Assembly (NCBI GenBank): GCA_037447655.1
Contig: JBBHKE010000601.1
Location: 59,339 to 123,338 of the forward strand
DNA from: Zygnema cylindricum
Lineage: Eukaryota > Streptophyta > Zygnematophyceae > Zygnematales > Zygnemataceae
Direction of reading: 5' to 3'
Length of the DNA stretch: 64,000 nt
The position numbers were made by a program, and so were the translations under genes. Shown piece by piece: positions 30,897 to 41,080 of the stretch (its first letter is position 1; each line of letters begins with the position of its first letter). The notes under the pieces were generated by a model. It worked only from the letters and a program-made list of their open reading frames with translations, did not search any database and was not told the origin of the DNA.

Positions 30897-31815
30897 CATA
30901 GATGTTTCATTCGTACTATGCGCACGGAAAAGCATTTTGAAAAAAAATGCATATGCGCATTATTCAAAATTTCACATTTTTTAAAATTCCTTGACCGACT
31001 TTGACTTAATTATATAATAAAAATACGTAAACTTCATCAAAAATACTACTACAACTTAGGGTATGTGCCCATGTATTAAAGTAACGATTTTTTTATTAGC
31101 ACCAAGGAGAGTACTCCTTATTTTTTTCATTGCCCATCACGCACATGTAAGTAAAAAAATTGCAGTTAATCAAATTTAACTAAAAAAGTTTACATCAACG
31201 TTTGTACTGTTTAACTAGCGATAGTTATTCTAATGTCCAATATTTATAGATATTGTAATTTAAAAATGTGTCAGTCCGTACTATAACTGCTCATTGTTTA
31301 GTACAGGCGCACAAAATAAGTTTCAAAGAATGGCGCTGAAAGAGATTATTGAGTGCGTCGCACGGAAAAGCGTACTCAAATTTGATTCCAAGTCAAAAAG
31401 ACGAGGGAAAATATGTCATTCCGTACTAGTACTGCTCATTATTCGGTACAGACGTACAATATTAGTGTTAGATAATGGCATCATTGGGGGAAATTGAGTG
31501 CGTCACACCGAAAAAAGTACTCAAATTTGATTACAATTCATAAAAGACGAGAGAAAACCGCGAGAACATGTTCTCACATATTCAGGCGTCGAATATGTGA
31601 ACACCGAATTTCGCGGTTACCCTAAAAGCATATGAAACTGTATCGATTTCTTGACTCTAACAACGATTCACGGTGTACATTTAACCATTTTTTTTTAAAT
31701 TGCGTACATTATAACTGTACACGAAAAGTATACGAAATTTACGAAAAGTTCAAAAAACCCTAAAAAATATCAATAACCGTAAAAAAACAAAATTTTAACG
31801 AATGAAACCTCTATG
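30897..31815. mobile_element. TIR DNA transposon, 919 bp, with 8-bp target duplication
   Basis: The termini CATAGATGTTTCATTCG and CGAATGAAACCTCTATG are inverted repeats with one mismatch over 17 bases. CCGCCAAA occurs directly outside both ends (30,889-30,896 and 31,816-31,823). The homologous LTR at about 53,635 lacks the insert. The interior has no transposase but holds a ~150-bp tandem repetition (about 31,270-31,410 and 31,411-31,555; TTGAGTGCGTC, AGTACTCAAATTTGATT). The 8-bp duplication suggests hAT-like mobilisation. Confidence 0.88.
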
Positions 31816-33410
31816 CCGCCAAATGACCACTCTGGTGCGTCTGCTCCATTGTGAAGTCCATAATTAATTGCGTCCATTTAATTTAAACGTCGTTTCGTTT
31901 TGTAATCCGTGAAATGAAGTATGTAGATTGGTACCGTGTTTAAATACAAATAACACCAACATTGTGTAACGTTTCATCAAAAACTTAACGGATAAGGGCG
32001 ACAACTATCTACTAAGTAGTGACTGCGAACTAGTGTTGGGTATCGAGGACCTTTTGCCGATATTCGATATATATCGAATTTCAGGAACCTGATAATCAAA
32101 ATATCGCTATATATCGCCAATATATCTTATCGCAAATATATCGAGGCATTAAATTAAAAAAAAATGAAAAATTTCACAGGTCTCTAAAGTCACGTGCCTT
32201 CGGAAAAAGGGACAGTCAAATCTTTGTCGAAAAAAAATACGGTTTTTTTTAGAAAGTCAGCAGAGGGAAGGAGATTTCTCAAGTACATTGACTCGGTTCA
32301 CTTGCGAAGTACACGTACATAATACGCAAGTACGGATTTCCATACGAAAATGGTCGGTTTTCAAATCTTTGACAATTTTAAAGATTTGATCGTCAACTCA
32401 TAAGGAACCACTCAAATCAGAACACGTTTGTAAAAACCTGTTTAAAAACGACACGCGATGTAATCGAGGCCATTGTAATACATAAATTTTGTTGTCTGTA
32501 CTATTACAACGACCTCCTGATGTAACCATACCGAAATAAGTAATAATATGAATTACAAAATTAGTATTTTTTATGTGAAATTCTATGGGTTCCATTTCCC
32601 CACAGAAATCGCAGACTTAAAGAAGCTTATCTAGATAGTGCCGACTCCAATATTATACAAACCCAAATAAATGACACCTTGAAAGTTAGAACTCGTATAC
32701 AGATTCACCCTTGTGAAAGAAGACTTTCTGTGTGCTCAGTTTTACCACAGAATGCAAAGCTTGAACATGTGTTTTGGACAACATTCCACACTTTGACTTT
32801 CCCTTATAAATTCCGCCACCTTAGCAAGCAAAAACAATGACCGACTACACCCCTGTGTAGCGTGAATTCCCTTGAGTCCGTAGCAAAAAGAATCAGTGAA
32901 TTTGCTCCCCTGACCAGTTAGTTATGGCTGGCCAAAGATGGCCTATAAATACAAAAGGTCACCTGGAGGCGCCTCAAACATGCTAAGTCCCTTAACTCCT
33001 ACTCCCAACTACCTACTACTCTACCTAATGCCAATCAAAATAGTGTATCGTACAAGAAGGTTTAGTGGCCGATTGTACTTCTTGTACGGCCATTGTACAA
33101 CATGGCATTCTGGTTGACACTTGTTAACTTGGGAGCCATCGTTCCTCCTCCCATCAATTTCGGCGTCCAATGATATGGCGCCACGTGGCAAAGCGGGCCG
33201 TTATGTCCAAAAGCCGCCAAAGATTCATGCGGGTTTGGCGGGGGTGGCGTCGTCCGTCGGATCATGTATTTCAAACGGTTAGATTTGCGTCCGCGAGCGC
33301 CGTTTGACTATAGATGTTGTTTCGTCAATTTTGGTCTGTTTTAGTGAAAGTGACGTTTGCGTGACACTTTAATTAATCACCAAACCACACACGTGTATCG
33401 TTTCGTTAAT

Positions 33411-33471
33411 GCCTTAGTGGTTATAGCGTACGTCTACAACGTCTACTATAAACCCTTGTTCAAATCTTTTT
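33411..33471 (+). promoter_or_regulatory. tRNA-like module with A box, B box and T-run
   Basis: GCCTTAGTGGTTATAGCG (A-box-like, D-arm-like) is followed 35 bases later by TTGTTCAAATC (B-box-like) and then CTTTTT, a pol III terminator type. The best single example of the module shared by the Copia LTRs here. It runs antisense to the LTR. No complete cloverleaf, so not a tRNA gene. Confidence 0.5.
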
Positions 33472-33544
33472 AAGGGCAACATTTTTGTAATCTATTAATC
33501 TTCACCTGTCTGCCTTTTTTTTTTTTTAAATATTGCAGCCATGG

Positions 33545-33547
<3 letters not shown>

Positions 33548-33606
<59 letters not shown>
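33548..33606. repeat. (CT)n microsatellite
   Basis: About 29 uninterrupted TC units within the solo LTR. Confidence 0.97.
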
Positions 33607-33610
<4 letters not shown>

Positions 33611-34134
33611 TCTACGTTAATTAAAGTGAATGTGAATTACTTCTTTTCAACATAGACAAACCAAACCTAGAAAATACATTTGCTTTTTTGTCGGTTGCGT
33701 TTTGGTCTACCAAGTCACGGAAAAAAAGTCACGCCACGCGTGGCGTATCAAACAATTTGTATTTTCGCTAAAATTACATATTATATAAAAATATAAAATA
33801 CCAAATTTAAACAAATACTATATATCGGGATGATTTATGTTGGTCCGTACGATATATCGAGGATTCTGCTCGATCGATATTCGATATATCGAATATAAAT
33901 ATTATCGGGATATGAACTTACCCGATACCCAACACTATTGGGAAGGGACTAGGATCATATCCTACTGGGGTCACGAATTCTTTTGTTAATTACTCCTTTC
34001 TCTCTCTCTCTCTCTCTCCTTAGTCTACATCGTGTCTGCTAAAGAGACAGCCATGGTGGCTCTCTGCCTGAATCTCTCTCTCCTATCTAGAGTCTAGGAA
34101 ATAAACTAGTGACGTGAGAATTACTTTTTCAACA

Positions 34135-35145
34135 CTCCCTTTAATTCTTAGTCACTTTTAAGTTTCAATCCATACTTTTCTATAGCAATTTTGGAGAGAG
34201 CATAGATTTCGTCATTATATCCGCCACCATTTCCCCATAACTTGCATCACTCCAAGTGGTGATGTCACCGTTTCCCACACCCAAATGCAACCATTGATCT
34301 TTGGTTCCTACCATGAATCTCATTAATCTCCTCTAGATTCTTACTTAGAACTCCGACAGTTGTCGCTATGTCTGGATGGGTACAATTCATTAAGTAAATC
34401 AAACCCCTTACGATGTGTCTATAGGGAATGTGTTTTATAAATTATCTCGCTTCTTCATCCATCTGATCTAGGATTATAATTCCTCCCTCTAAGCTCCCCT
34501 CGGACGCCTTTTTTAAGTCCATTGGAGTAGAGCAACTGCTGGCTTTCTCCATCTGAAACCTTTTTCAACATGTTTCCTATTTCTTCTTTCTGAGTCAATT
34601 TTATCATTCTATATTCTCTATCTCTATCCATCTGAATTCCTATATCGAGCTACTCCTAGATCCTTCATATCAAACAAACTCTTCAAATCCTTTTTCAACT
34701 TATTGATCATTTCAATTGATTTGCTGAGACTAATTGATCATCAATATAGATAGCAACAAAAATTACAACATTCTTGTCTTCAAACAAATAGATAGAATGG
34801 TCCGAACTAATTCGGATGTAACCAAGGTTAGTGAAGAACTCAACTTGACGTTCTATTGTTGTGGCGCGTGCTTAAGTCCATACAACAATTTGATCAATTT
34901 GCACACCTTACTCTCTTGGCCATTCTCCACAAAACCTTTCAGTTGTTTCATGTTTTCTTCTTGTTGAACCTCCATGTTTTCTGCTGCTACCAGACTACGG
35001 AGATATTCTCAATACCGCAGCGAAGGTCTCCACATAATCTTTCCCATCTTTCTGTTTTTCTCGGAGTCTTTTACTACTCATTCTTCCTTCCTCAAGTTCG
35101 GTTGCTGGTATCAATAGTAACCTCAGATTCTTCTTTGGATGCTCC
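34135..35145 (-). pseudogene. Copia M: RT and RNase H remnant
   Basis: Minus-strand phrases in several frames: VCKLIKLLYGLKHAPQ, an IDD remnant, CTTPMDLKK-like and TTWSDASYGE. RNase H jumps directly from SDASYGE to MVADIMTKSMLSPKL (about 34,215-34,245), a deletion of ~100 codons. Gag, protease and integrase are not seen; LTR L begins at 35,146. Confidence 0.8.
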
Positions 35146-35628
35146 TGTTGAAATGAGATATTTAATAGATCACTCTTCTATTTTAGTTATGCTTTGAAAA
35201 GAGAGAGAGAGAGAGAGAGAGTGAGGATTAAAGGCACGCCATGGCTACCGCCTTATTTAGAAAGGGGCAGATTTTGAAGTAGATGATATTTTACCAAAAT
35301 GATGCCTAGATCCGGATCTGAACTTGGGTCTGTGGACTATAAGTAGTCGCTTGCCTTATCCACTAAGGCATTTACGAAACGATACACTTAATGGGTTTCA
35401 ATAGTACATAAACAATGACGCAACGGCTAATTAACACCAAACAAACGACGAGGGAAAAGTCATGCACGTACGCTAATCTGAACCGTGTAAAATATGTTTT
35501 GATCGGACAACCATCTTTGCAACCGGGATCCGAAGTGAGATTTTAGTGGCATTCGGAGATAGTGTTACGCGGTGCCACGTGGCACCATATTATTGGATAC
35601 CGGAGAAGATAGGAGAGATGTAGAGATG
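35146..35628 (+). repeat. Copia LTR fragment L (H type)
   Basis: It starts TGTTGAAATGAG and aligns with the H 3' LTR from 50,322, including the GA microsatellite (35,201-35,222), the tRNA-like module on minus (35,310-35,375) and CCACGTGGCACC near 35,575. It ends at a junction with element I where GATGTAGAGATGA is directly repeated. Confidence 0.8.
35310..35375 (-). promoter_or_regulatory. tRNA-like module in LTR L
   Basis: On the minus strand, GCCTTAGTGGATAAGGC forms a perfect 4-bp D-arm-like stem and matches the A box. GACTA...TAGTC forms a second stem. AAGTTCAGATCC fits the B box, and ATGCCT...AGGCAT can close the ends. Antisense to the plus-oriented LTR. Confidence 0.5.
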
Positions 35629-36970
35629 ACACGGATGTAGAGATGAGGTTTTTGTTCAGTTCTGGAATAAACAATACATCGGAGAATGTTACTATCGATG
35701 TCTTTCCTTCTACTAACACTTTCAAATCTACCGATCCTACAAGAGTAGTGGTGACTATCCTCCCATCCCCGTACTCTATCTCTACGGTGGGAATCTTTCT
35801 TATCTTAGTGAACAGGTGCCTATCCTTACACATGTGCATGGAGGCACCTGAATCTACAATCCAACCTGCTACACCTTTTAATCCACCGTAAGCACATTTC
35901 TGCCTTCGTGGTATTTCGACCTCGTTTTTCGCCTCCAACTCCTCATCTAAAAAGAGCTCATCCTCCTCGTCCTCAGATTTCGCCTCATATACCTGTGTCA
36001 CAAGGGCCTTTATCTTTCCTCTCGGGGTACCACCGGTCTGCCCCTAATTTAACCGAAGCTCGGTTAGCTTAGTGCACTCTGCCATATAGTGCCCAGGTTT
36101 CTTACAAAAATTTCATAAACCTTTAGGAGCCCTTGGTCCAAACTCGTCAGTTTGATTTTTCTGCTCCCCCCCCCCCATAGTTTTCGACCGGTTGTCGGGA
36201 ATCCTTGTTCCTCCAATCGGTCGCAGTTGCCAAGGCTTCACCACTCTTTCCTCCCCTTTCGATCTCAATCGTATTCTCCCGAACGAGAATCATCCCTACG
36301 ATTGAGTTCTATATCCACCTTGAGTCCGACAAGTCCTGCACACGGTTGACTATGTTCTCGAACTCATCAGGTAACTTCATCAGTAAAGAGTTAACCTTTT
36401 CTTTTTCACTAAAATCTTTTCCCGCACTCTCTAGCTCCATGAAGAGTGTAGGAAGCTCATTGTAAAAATCCAACATCTTCCCCCCTTTGTATACATACTC
36501 CTTAACTTTTTGATCAACCAACTGTTGTTGCTGAATCGTACCACTTCGGTACATCTCTATGAGAGCCATCCAAAGATCGAATGCCCTTTCTACTTGCAAA
36601 TGAGGACATGCAAGTCCTTGAGTGAGATGGCGTAGGATGAAGTGCTTTGCCGCCATATTGATGAAGTCCCAGGCTTGAGTATCATTCTCCTCGTTCATCG
36701 TAATAGGTGACATGAATGCAGAACCAGTTGCTATTGATGTGGTTGCCTCCCTCTCCTTCTTTTCTTTCCCCTAATGAAGGTGGATCCTCTTTCCTGGTGA
36801 ATCTGCTTCATCCAAACCCTGGAGGAATTCCAATACTTGATGGACGCCCCAACCGTCCACTCACTATCCCCCAAAACCTTTTTTCGCATACAGCTCCTAT
36901 CATCATACTTTCCCAATATATGAAACTAGTTCCATTAAAGATTGGTACCTTGGAAGGTGGGCCTATAACC
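35629..36970 (-). pseudogene. Copia I: gag and protease remnant
   Basis: Gag lies at 36,970-36,010 in several frames (LTQGLACPHLQVERA, GTIQQQQLVDQKVKEYVYKGG, LLMKLPDEFENIVNRVQDL). A decayed zinc knuckle follows, then protease 36,001-35,640 with WIVDSGASMHMC and IEYGDGRIVTT. It is interrupted right after NLISTSV by LTR L. Close relative of element F. Confidence 0.85.
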
Positions 36971-37057
36971 TAAAACTCTGAGACCTCCATAAGTCCTCAG
37001 AGCCTCTAGGATAATCATGACCCCTTTTTGTTTCAGCAAGAACAACTGCCATCCTGA
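36971..37057 (-). repeat. 5' LTR of Copia I, first part
   Basis: It starts TAAAACTCTGAG after the primer-site sequence GGTGGGCCTATAACC and is broken by element E at 37,058. Continued at 41,628. Confidence 0.85.
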
Positions 37058-38400
37058 TGAAATTCTATGGGCTCCATTGCCACACAGAATTCGCAGATCA
37101 AAAGAAGCTAATCTAGATAGTGCCGACTCCAACTTGATATTAACCCAAATGATTGACCCCTTGACAATCAGGACCCCATTACAGCTTCACCCCTGTGAAA
37201 TAAGACTTTCTGTGTGCTCAGTTCCACCACAAAATGCAAAGTTAGAATATGAGTTTTGGACACATTCATCCACTTTGACTTTCCCCTAGAAATGCAGCCA
37301 CCCTGGCAGGCAAATAGTCTGACCGGCTACACCCCTGTGTAGCCTGGACTCGCCTGAGTGCGCAACAAAAAGAATCACTGGAATTGGTCAACTGAATTGA
37401 TAATTATGGCTGGTCAAAGTTTGCCATTTATACAAGGTGCTCTCTGGGAGAGGCAGCTACCTACCAAAAATATTCTAAGTCCTAAAACCCCTCTCTAAAC
37501 CCCCTAGTACTAAAGTACGAACCAATGACAAGACTGTAAAGTACATAAAGGTACAGGTGTCGGTGTACCTTTTGTAGGGCCATCGTACGACATAGCCAAA
37601 AACCAGCATGTGTCTTATCCGGACTCGTTATTTTACTTCCCATAATTCGTGCTGTCAAATATTATCTCTCCACGTGGCTCCAAGTCATGCCACGTATGAT
37701 AAACGGTACCGTACAAGAAAGTACAGGTATCGGTGTACTTTCTGTACGTACAATGTACGAAATCACTATAATGCGACATTTGTCATTCCCGGATTTGTTT
37801 TCTGCCGTTCCGGAAATTCCGTAAGCCCGTATGAAGTTGCCACGTGTCATCCGGAGTGGCGGCGCTAGAAAACGCCAAGTCGGCCATTTCGGAATCTCGA
37901 CTCGCATCGCGGCTGTCGATTAAATCCAGCATTCAATTATTGCCGTCAAAATTATGTGCGCGGTATTTGTTTCGCCGTCGAAACAAATGCGCGGTTTCAG
38001 TTTCGTGAAGTACCGTAATCCGTACTACTGTATCTATGTACTAAGAATCAGCTCGCACCGTTAAATGAATATTTCAAATTGTATGTGTTTATATATTTAT
38101 CAATCCCTACATAGTGTAGCACTAGTCTTAGACTTAACGGATAAAACCTGGCGGCTACGTGACACTTGACGGACGGCAGGTGCCAGGATCAATTCCTGGG
38201 TCCGTCAACGTTCCTTTTAGTAAATCTATATTTATATACACCTGTCTCTCCGGAGAGCTTAGGCAGACATGGCTTTAGCTCCCTTTCCAGCCTTCAGTGA
38301 CTACAACAAGTGTGGGGGCTTGGAGAAGGGAGTCAGAGGCAGGACTGCCTCTACTCTTTTCTTATCTAGTAATGACCTAGAAAATACCCAAATATCAACA
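37058..38400 (-). repeat. 3' LTR of element E
   Basis: 1,343 bp, TGAAATTC...ATATCAACA on +. It has a TATA-like site on minus (TATAAATGGC, about 37,428-37,437), a GTAC cluster (about 37,515-37,762), CCACGTGTC near 37,840 and a tRNA-like module at 38,130-38,207. Confidence 0.95.
38130..38207 (+). promoter_or_regulatory. tRNA-like module in the E LTR
   Basis: TTAACGGATAAAACC is A-box-like. CCAGGATCAATTCCTGG forms a perfect 5-bp stem around a 7-base loop with a B-box-like core, and it is enclosed by GACGGAC...GTCCGTC (7 bp). The same module is at 41,357-41,433. Confidence 0.5.
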
Positions 38401-38415
38401 CTCCCCTTATTTTCT
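38401..38415 (-). promoter_or_regulatory. Polypurine tract of element E
   Basis: The complement of CTCCCCTTATTTTCT directly abuts the 3' LTR; it would prime plus-strand DNA synthesis. Confidence 0.85.
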
Positions 38416-38435
38416 AGTCTACTTCCTTTCAACTC

Positions 38436-40304
38436 TTACAAACAAAAATAAACAAAACACTCCCTCCCCTTTTTCCTTTTTCTTATCTTTTTCCTTTTAT
38501 AAAACTTTAGAAAAATGCTCTCGTATTTAAAACAATGCATTAGATGAAATGAAATAATAATTGCATCACACATTACATTTCGCATCCCACTTATCATAAA
38601 TCCGAGCAAAGATTTTATCCACCTCATCTCTTTTCCATCCACACTAAATCCACTTTCCCTCATGCAATTCAAACAACCAGCCCCATCTCCAATCTGCAAC
38701 ATACATCCTGATGTTAACCCTTTTACAAGCACACTTTCATAAATACCATCATTCCCTTTAGTGATGTTAAACCCATTACCCGCAAAAATTGAACTTTCCT
38801 CACTCTCTCCCATGGATTTCTTTCCACTCTTTCTTTCTAAATTTATTCTCAATAAGTATTTCTCCTCCCCTAAACCTTTCATTAAATATTCCTCTTCTCC
38901 CCTATCCTTTAAAACACTTTCAAGTTTCACTTCTCCCCTTTCCTCGGAATCTGTAGAAGTCTCCCTTTCCAACCAATTCTCTTTTTCCAAAATATCTATA
39001 AAATTATCCTCATTATTTTTATTTTTCCCTTTTTCATTAATTGACCCTAGATCCGACTTACTCATTTGTAAGTCATAATTTCTACACTCCTCGACATCCT
39101 CAAGTACCTCCCCTCTCTTTACTTCTCTTATACCTCCAAAAGCACACTGTTGCCTTCGTGGAATTTCTGTGTACTTTTCTCTCTTTTCCATTCTACCAAT
39201 ATGAAGAAGCTCCAAGATTTCTTCATCCTCTTTCTCCTCTTTCTCCTCTTCCCCTTTTTCATCCTCATTCACATACCAACTTCTAAGTTCTTCCAAACAA
39301 GGACACTCCTCCATATAGTGACCCAGTTTCCTACAAGCAAAGCAAACCCCTTTTTCCAAAGCTCGTCTTTCTTTTCTTCTCCCTCGCTTTCCACCAAAGT
39401 TCCGATAAGGTTTACCTTTGTCTTTCTTCCTCTCATCACGCTTCCGCTCGTCATCGCCGTTCCTCACATCACGCTTCCGCCAGTCACCACCAGCTGTAAA
39501 TGCAGTCACCCTTTCACTTCCCTTACGAAGCTCCAAAGTGCTTTCCCTCACAAGTATTATCCCCATGGTAACGCTCCAAGTCCAAGAGGAGCCATCCATT
39601 TCCTGCATACGGTAAATGATGTCTTCGTACTCATCCGGGAGTTTCATTATTAGTGTATTAATCTTTCTCTCCTCAGATTCTACATATCCCGCACTAGCAA
39701 GCTCAACATATAACGCAGCAATATCATTGCAAAACTCTATCATATTGCCGCCTTTATAAACATAGGCCTCTATTTCTTGTTTCACTAATTGTTGCCTCTG
39801 TATAGTCTCACTCTTATAAATCTGAATTAGTGCTTCCCAGATTTCTGAAGACTTAGTTAGACTTAAAAGAGTGATAGCTATGGACTTAGACACATATCTA
39901 AGTATGAGATGTTTTGCTATAGTGTTTTTATATTCCCATATTTTTCTGTCATTTTCTTCAGTTTTAATCCCTACAAGTGGTACCATAGTTGAGAGCATAT
40001 CTCCCCTCACCATACGTGTCCCTTTTTCTTTTTCCCCTATTTCCCTATCCACGACAAGGTTTTTCCCTTCACCTTCCCTTGCATCTGAATTCTGGTTAGT
40101 TTTCTGGGCAGCCCCAGATGATTCTCCATAGTGAGATCCTCCAAAGTTCGGTGGCGGACACCTCACTTGTCCCGAAACAATTCCCCATAAGTGCTTCTCG
40201 AAAAGCAATCCCTCCATTGTAAACTCCCAATAAGTGAAGTCAGTTCCATCGAACATAGGCACCCTAGATGGTGGGCCCATAACCTGAAATTCTATGGGCT
40301 CCAT
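38436..40304 (-). CDS. Element E gag-like protein with residual pol scraps (622 aa)
   Basis: One uninterrupted frame. I take the ATG at 40,304, which lies in the 5' LTR; a second in-frame ATG at 40,280 lies inside the primer site (MEPIEFQVMGPPSRVP). Gag fills the first ~360 residues: TYWEFTMEG, LILRYVSKSIAITLLS, TIQRQQLVKQEIEAYVYKGG, then a zinc knuckle CFACRKLGHYMEEC (C-x2-C-x4-H-x4-C). After EIPRRQQCAFGG, the usual start of protease, comes an acidic, Lys/Glu-rich stretch. Short echoes of RT (GEEKYLLRINLERK) and RNase H (ISGMRN..., RWIKSLL) follow. The frame has stayed open although most of pol is gone, as in gag-only Copia derivatives. The C-terminus is Lys-rich. Confidence 0.85.
   Translation of the reverse strand: MEPIEFQVMGPPSRVPMFDGTDFTYWEFTMEGLLFEKHLWGIVSGQVRCPPPNFGGSHYGESSGAAQKTNQNSDAREGEGKNLVVDREIGEKEKGTRMVRGDMLSTMVPLVGIKTEENDRKIWEYKNTIAKHLILRYVSKSIAITLLSLTKSSEIWEALIQIYKSETIQRQQLVKQEIEAYVYKGGNMIEFCNDIAALYVELASAGYVESEERKINTLIMKLPDEYEDIIYRMQEMDGSSWTWSVTMGIILVRESTLELRKGSERVTAFTAGGDWRKRDVRNGDDERKRDERKKDKGKPYRNFGGKRGRRKERRALEKGVCFACRKLGHYMEECPCLEELRSWYVNEDEKGEEEKEEKEDEEILELLHIGRMEKREKYTEIPRRQQCAFGGIREVKRGEVLEDVEECRNYDLQMSKSDLGSINEKGKNKNNEDNFIDILEKENWLERETSTDSEERGEVKLESVLKDRGEEEYLMKGLGEEKYLLRINLERKSGKKSMGESEESSIFAGNGFNITKGNDGIYESVLVKGLTSGCMLQIGDGAGCLNCMRESGFSVDGKEMRWIKSLLGFMISGMRNVMCDAIIISFHLMHCFKYESIFLKFYKRKKIRKRKKGRECFVYFCL
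40270..40284 (-). promoter_or_regulatory. Primer-binding site of E: initiator tRNA-Met anticodon arm
   Basis: The + strand reads GGTGGGCCCATAACC directly against the 5' LTR. This is the anticodon arm of plant initiator tRNA-Met as I remember it (15 bases including anticodon CAT), so the element RNA can pair there. Drosophila copia and yeast Ty5 are known to prime from such a half-tRNA. No canonical TGGTATCAGAGC site is present. Confidence 0.8.
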
Positions 40305-40651
40305 TGCCACACAGAATTCGCGGATCAAAAGAAGCTAATTTAGATAGTGCCGACTCCAACTTGATATAAACCCAAATGATTGACCCCTTGACAATCAGGA
40401 CCCCATTACAGCTTCACCCCTGTGAAATAAGACTTTCTGTGTGCTCAGTTCCACCACAGAATGCAAAGTTAGAATATGAGTTTTGGACACATTCACCCAC
40501 TTTGACTTTCCCCTAGAAATGCAGCCACCATGGCAGGCAAATAGTCTGACCGACTACACCCGTGTGTAGCCTGGACTCCCCTGAGTCCGCAGCAAAAAGA
40601 ATCACTGGAATTGGTCAACTGAATTGATAATTATGGCTGGTCAAAGTTTGC

Positions 40652-40985
40652 CATTTATACAAGGTGCTCTCTGGGAGAGGCAGCTACCTACCAAAAATAT
40701 TCTAAGTCCCAAAACCCCTCTCTAAGCCCCCTAGTACTAAAGTACGAACCAATGACAAGATTGTAAAGTACATAAAGGTACAGGTGCCGGTGTACCTTTT
40801 GTACCGCCATCGTACGACATGACCAAAAACCAGCATGTGTCTTATCCGGACTCGTTATTTTACTTCCCGGAATTCGTGCTGTCAAATATTATCTCTCCAC
40901 GTGGCTCCAAGTCATGCCACGTATGATAAATGGTACCGTACAAGAAAGTACAGGTGTCGGTGTACTTTCTGTACGTACAATGTAC
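40652..40985 (-). promoter_or_regulatory. LTR promoter: TATA-like site and cluster of 13 GTAC motifs
   Basis: TATAAATGG on minus at 40,652-40,660. Upstream on that strand, from 40,742 to 40,985, I count 13 GTAC tetramers in 244 bp, where about one would be expected by chance. GTAC is the core bound by SBP-domain factors, including the copper regulators CRR1/SPL7. The other Copia LTRs here keep the cluster. Confidence 0.6.
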
Positions 40986-41060
40986 GAAATCACTATAATG
41001 CGACATTTGTCATTCCCGGATTTATTTTCTGCCGTTCCGGAAATTCCGTAAGCCCGTATG

Positions 41061-41080
41061 AAGTTGCCACGTGTCATCCG
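41061..41080. promoter_or_regulatory. G-box in the E LTR
   Basis: GCCACGTGTCATCCG holds the palindromic CACGTG at 41,068-41,073, and is conserved in the E, F, J and G LTRs (41,997, 44,518, 53,603, 54,242, 59,495 regions). It is the core of plant bZIP/bHLH sites. Confidence 0.5.

Larger units (their letters stand above)
32576..33652 (-). repeat. Solo Copia LTR nested in the hAT element
   Basis: It starts TGAAATTCTATGGG, as in element E, and ends TTTTCAACA. Between them are the family features: CTTTGACTTTCCC, GTAC cluster (about 33,045-33,115), CCACGTGG box (33,182) and an A/B-box module (33,411-33,471). There is no internal region. No target duplication is recognisable, so it is old. Confidence 0.7.
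32031..33937. mobile_element. hAT-type element related to the intronic MITE, with nested LTR
   Basis: The ends TAGTGTTGGGTATCG and CGATACCCAACACTA match the MITE at 6,807-7,199, and both arms match it in inverted orientation. The empty site is preserved at 60,165-60,185 (GACTGCGAAAGGACTAGG), confirming the borders. The target duplication has decayed (CTGCGAAC versus TTGGGAAG). The interior holds a solo Copia-type LTR (32,576-33,652). No transposase is seen. Confidence 0.88.
30394..34134 (-). repeat. 3' LTR of Copia element M, interrupted by two DNA transposons
   Basis: It starts TATAATTTTGTGACC (TG mutated) and ends TTTTTCAACA at 34,134 before a polypurine tract. Removing the TIR element at 30,897-31,815 and the hAT element at 32,031-33,937 leaves ~0.9 kb that aligns with the LTR of element G (53,109-53,774 plus 60,083-60,355). 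Confidence 0.8.

Noticed and set aside
35643-35891. Plus-strand open frames opposite Copia gag and protease (also 42,694-43,140, 51,762-52,082, 58,656-59,084)
   Set aside because: They are antisense shadows of conserved minus-strand retroelement coding.
38130-38207. Genuine tRNA gene in the LTR
   Set aside because: A- and B-box-like phrases and stems exist, but no full cloverleaf with a 7-base anticodon loop or standard acceptor arm.
38761-39653. Plus-strand Ser/Phe-rich frames across element E
   Set aside because: Complement of the Lys/Glu-rich gag-type frame; no signal or family resemblance.
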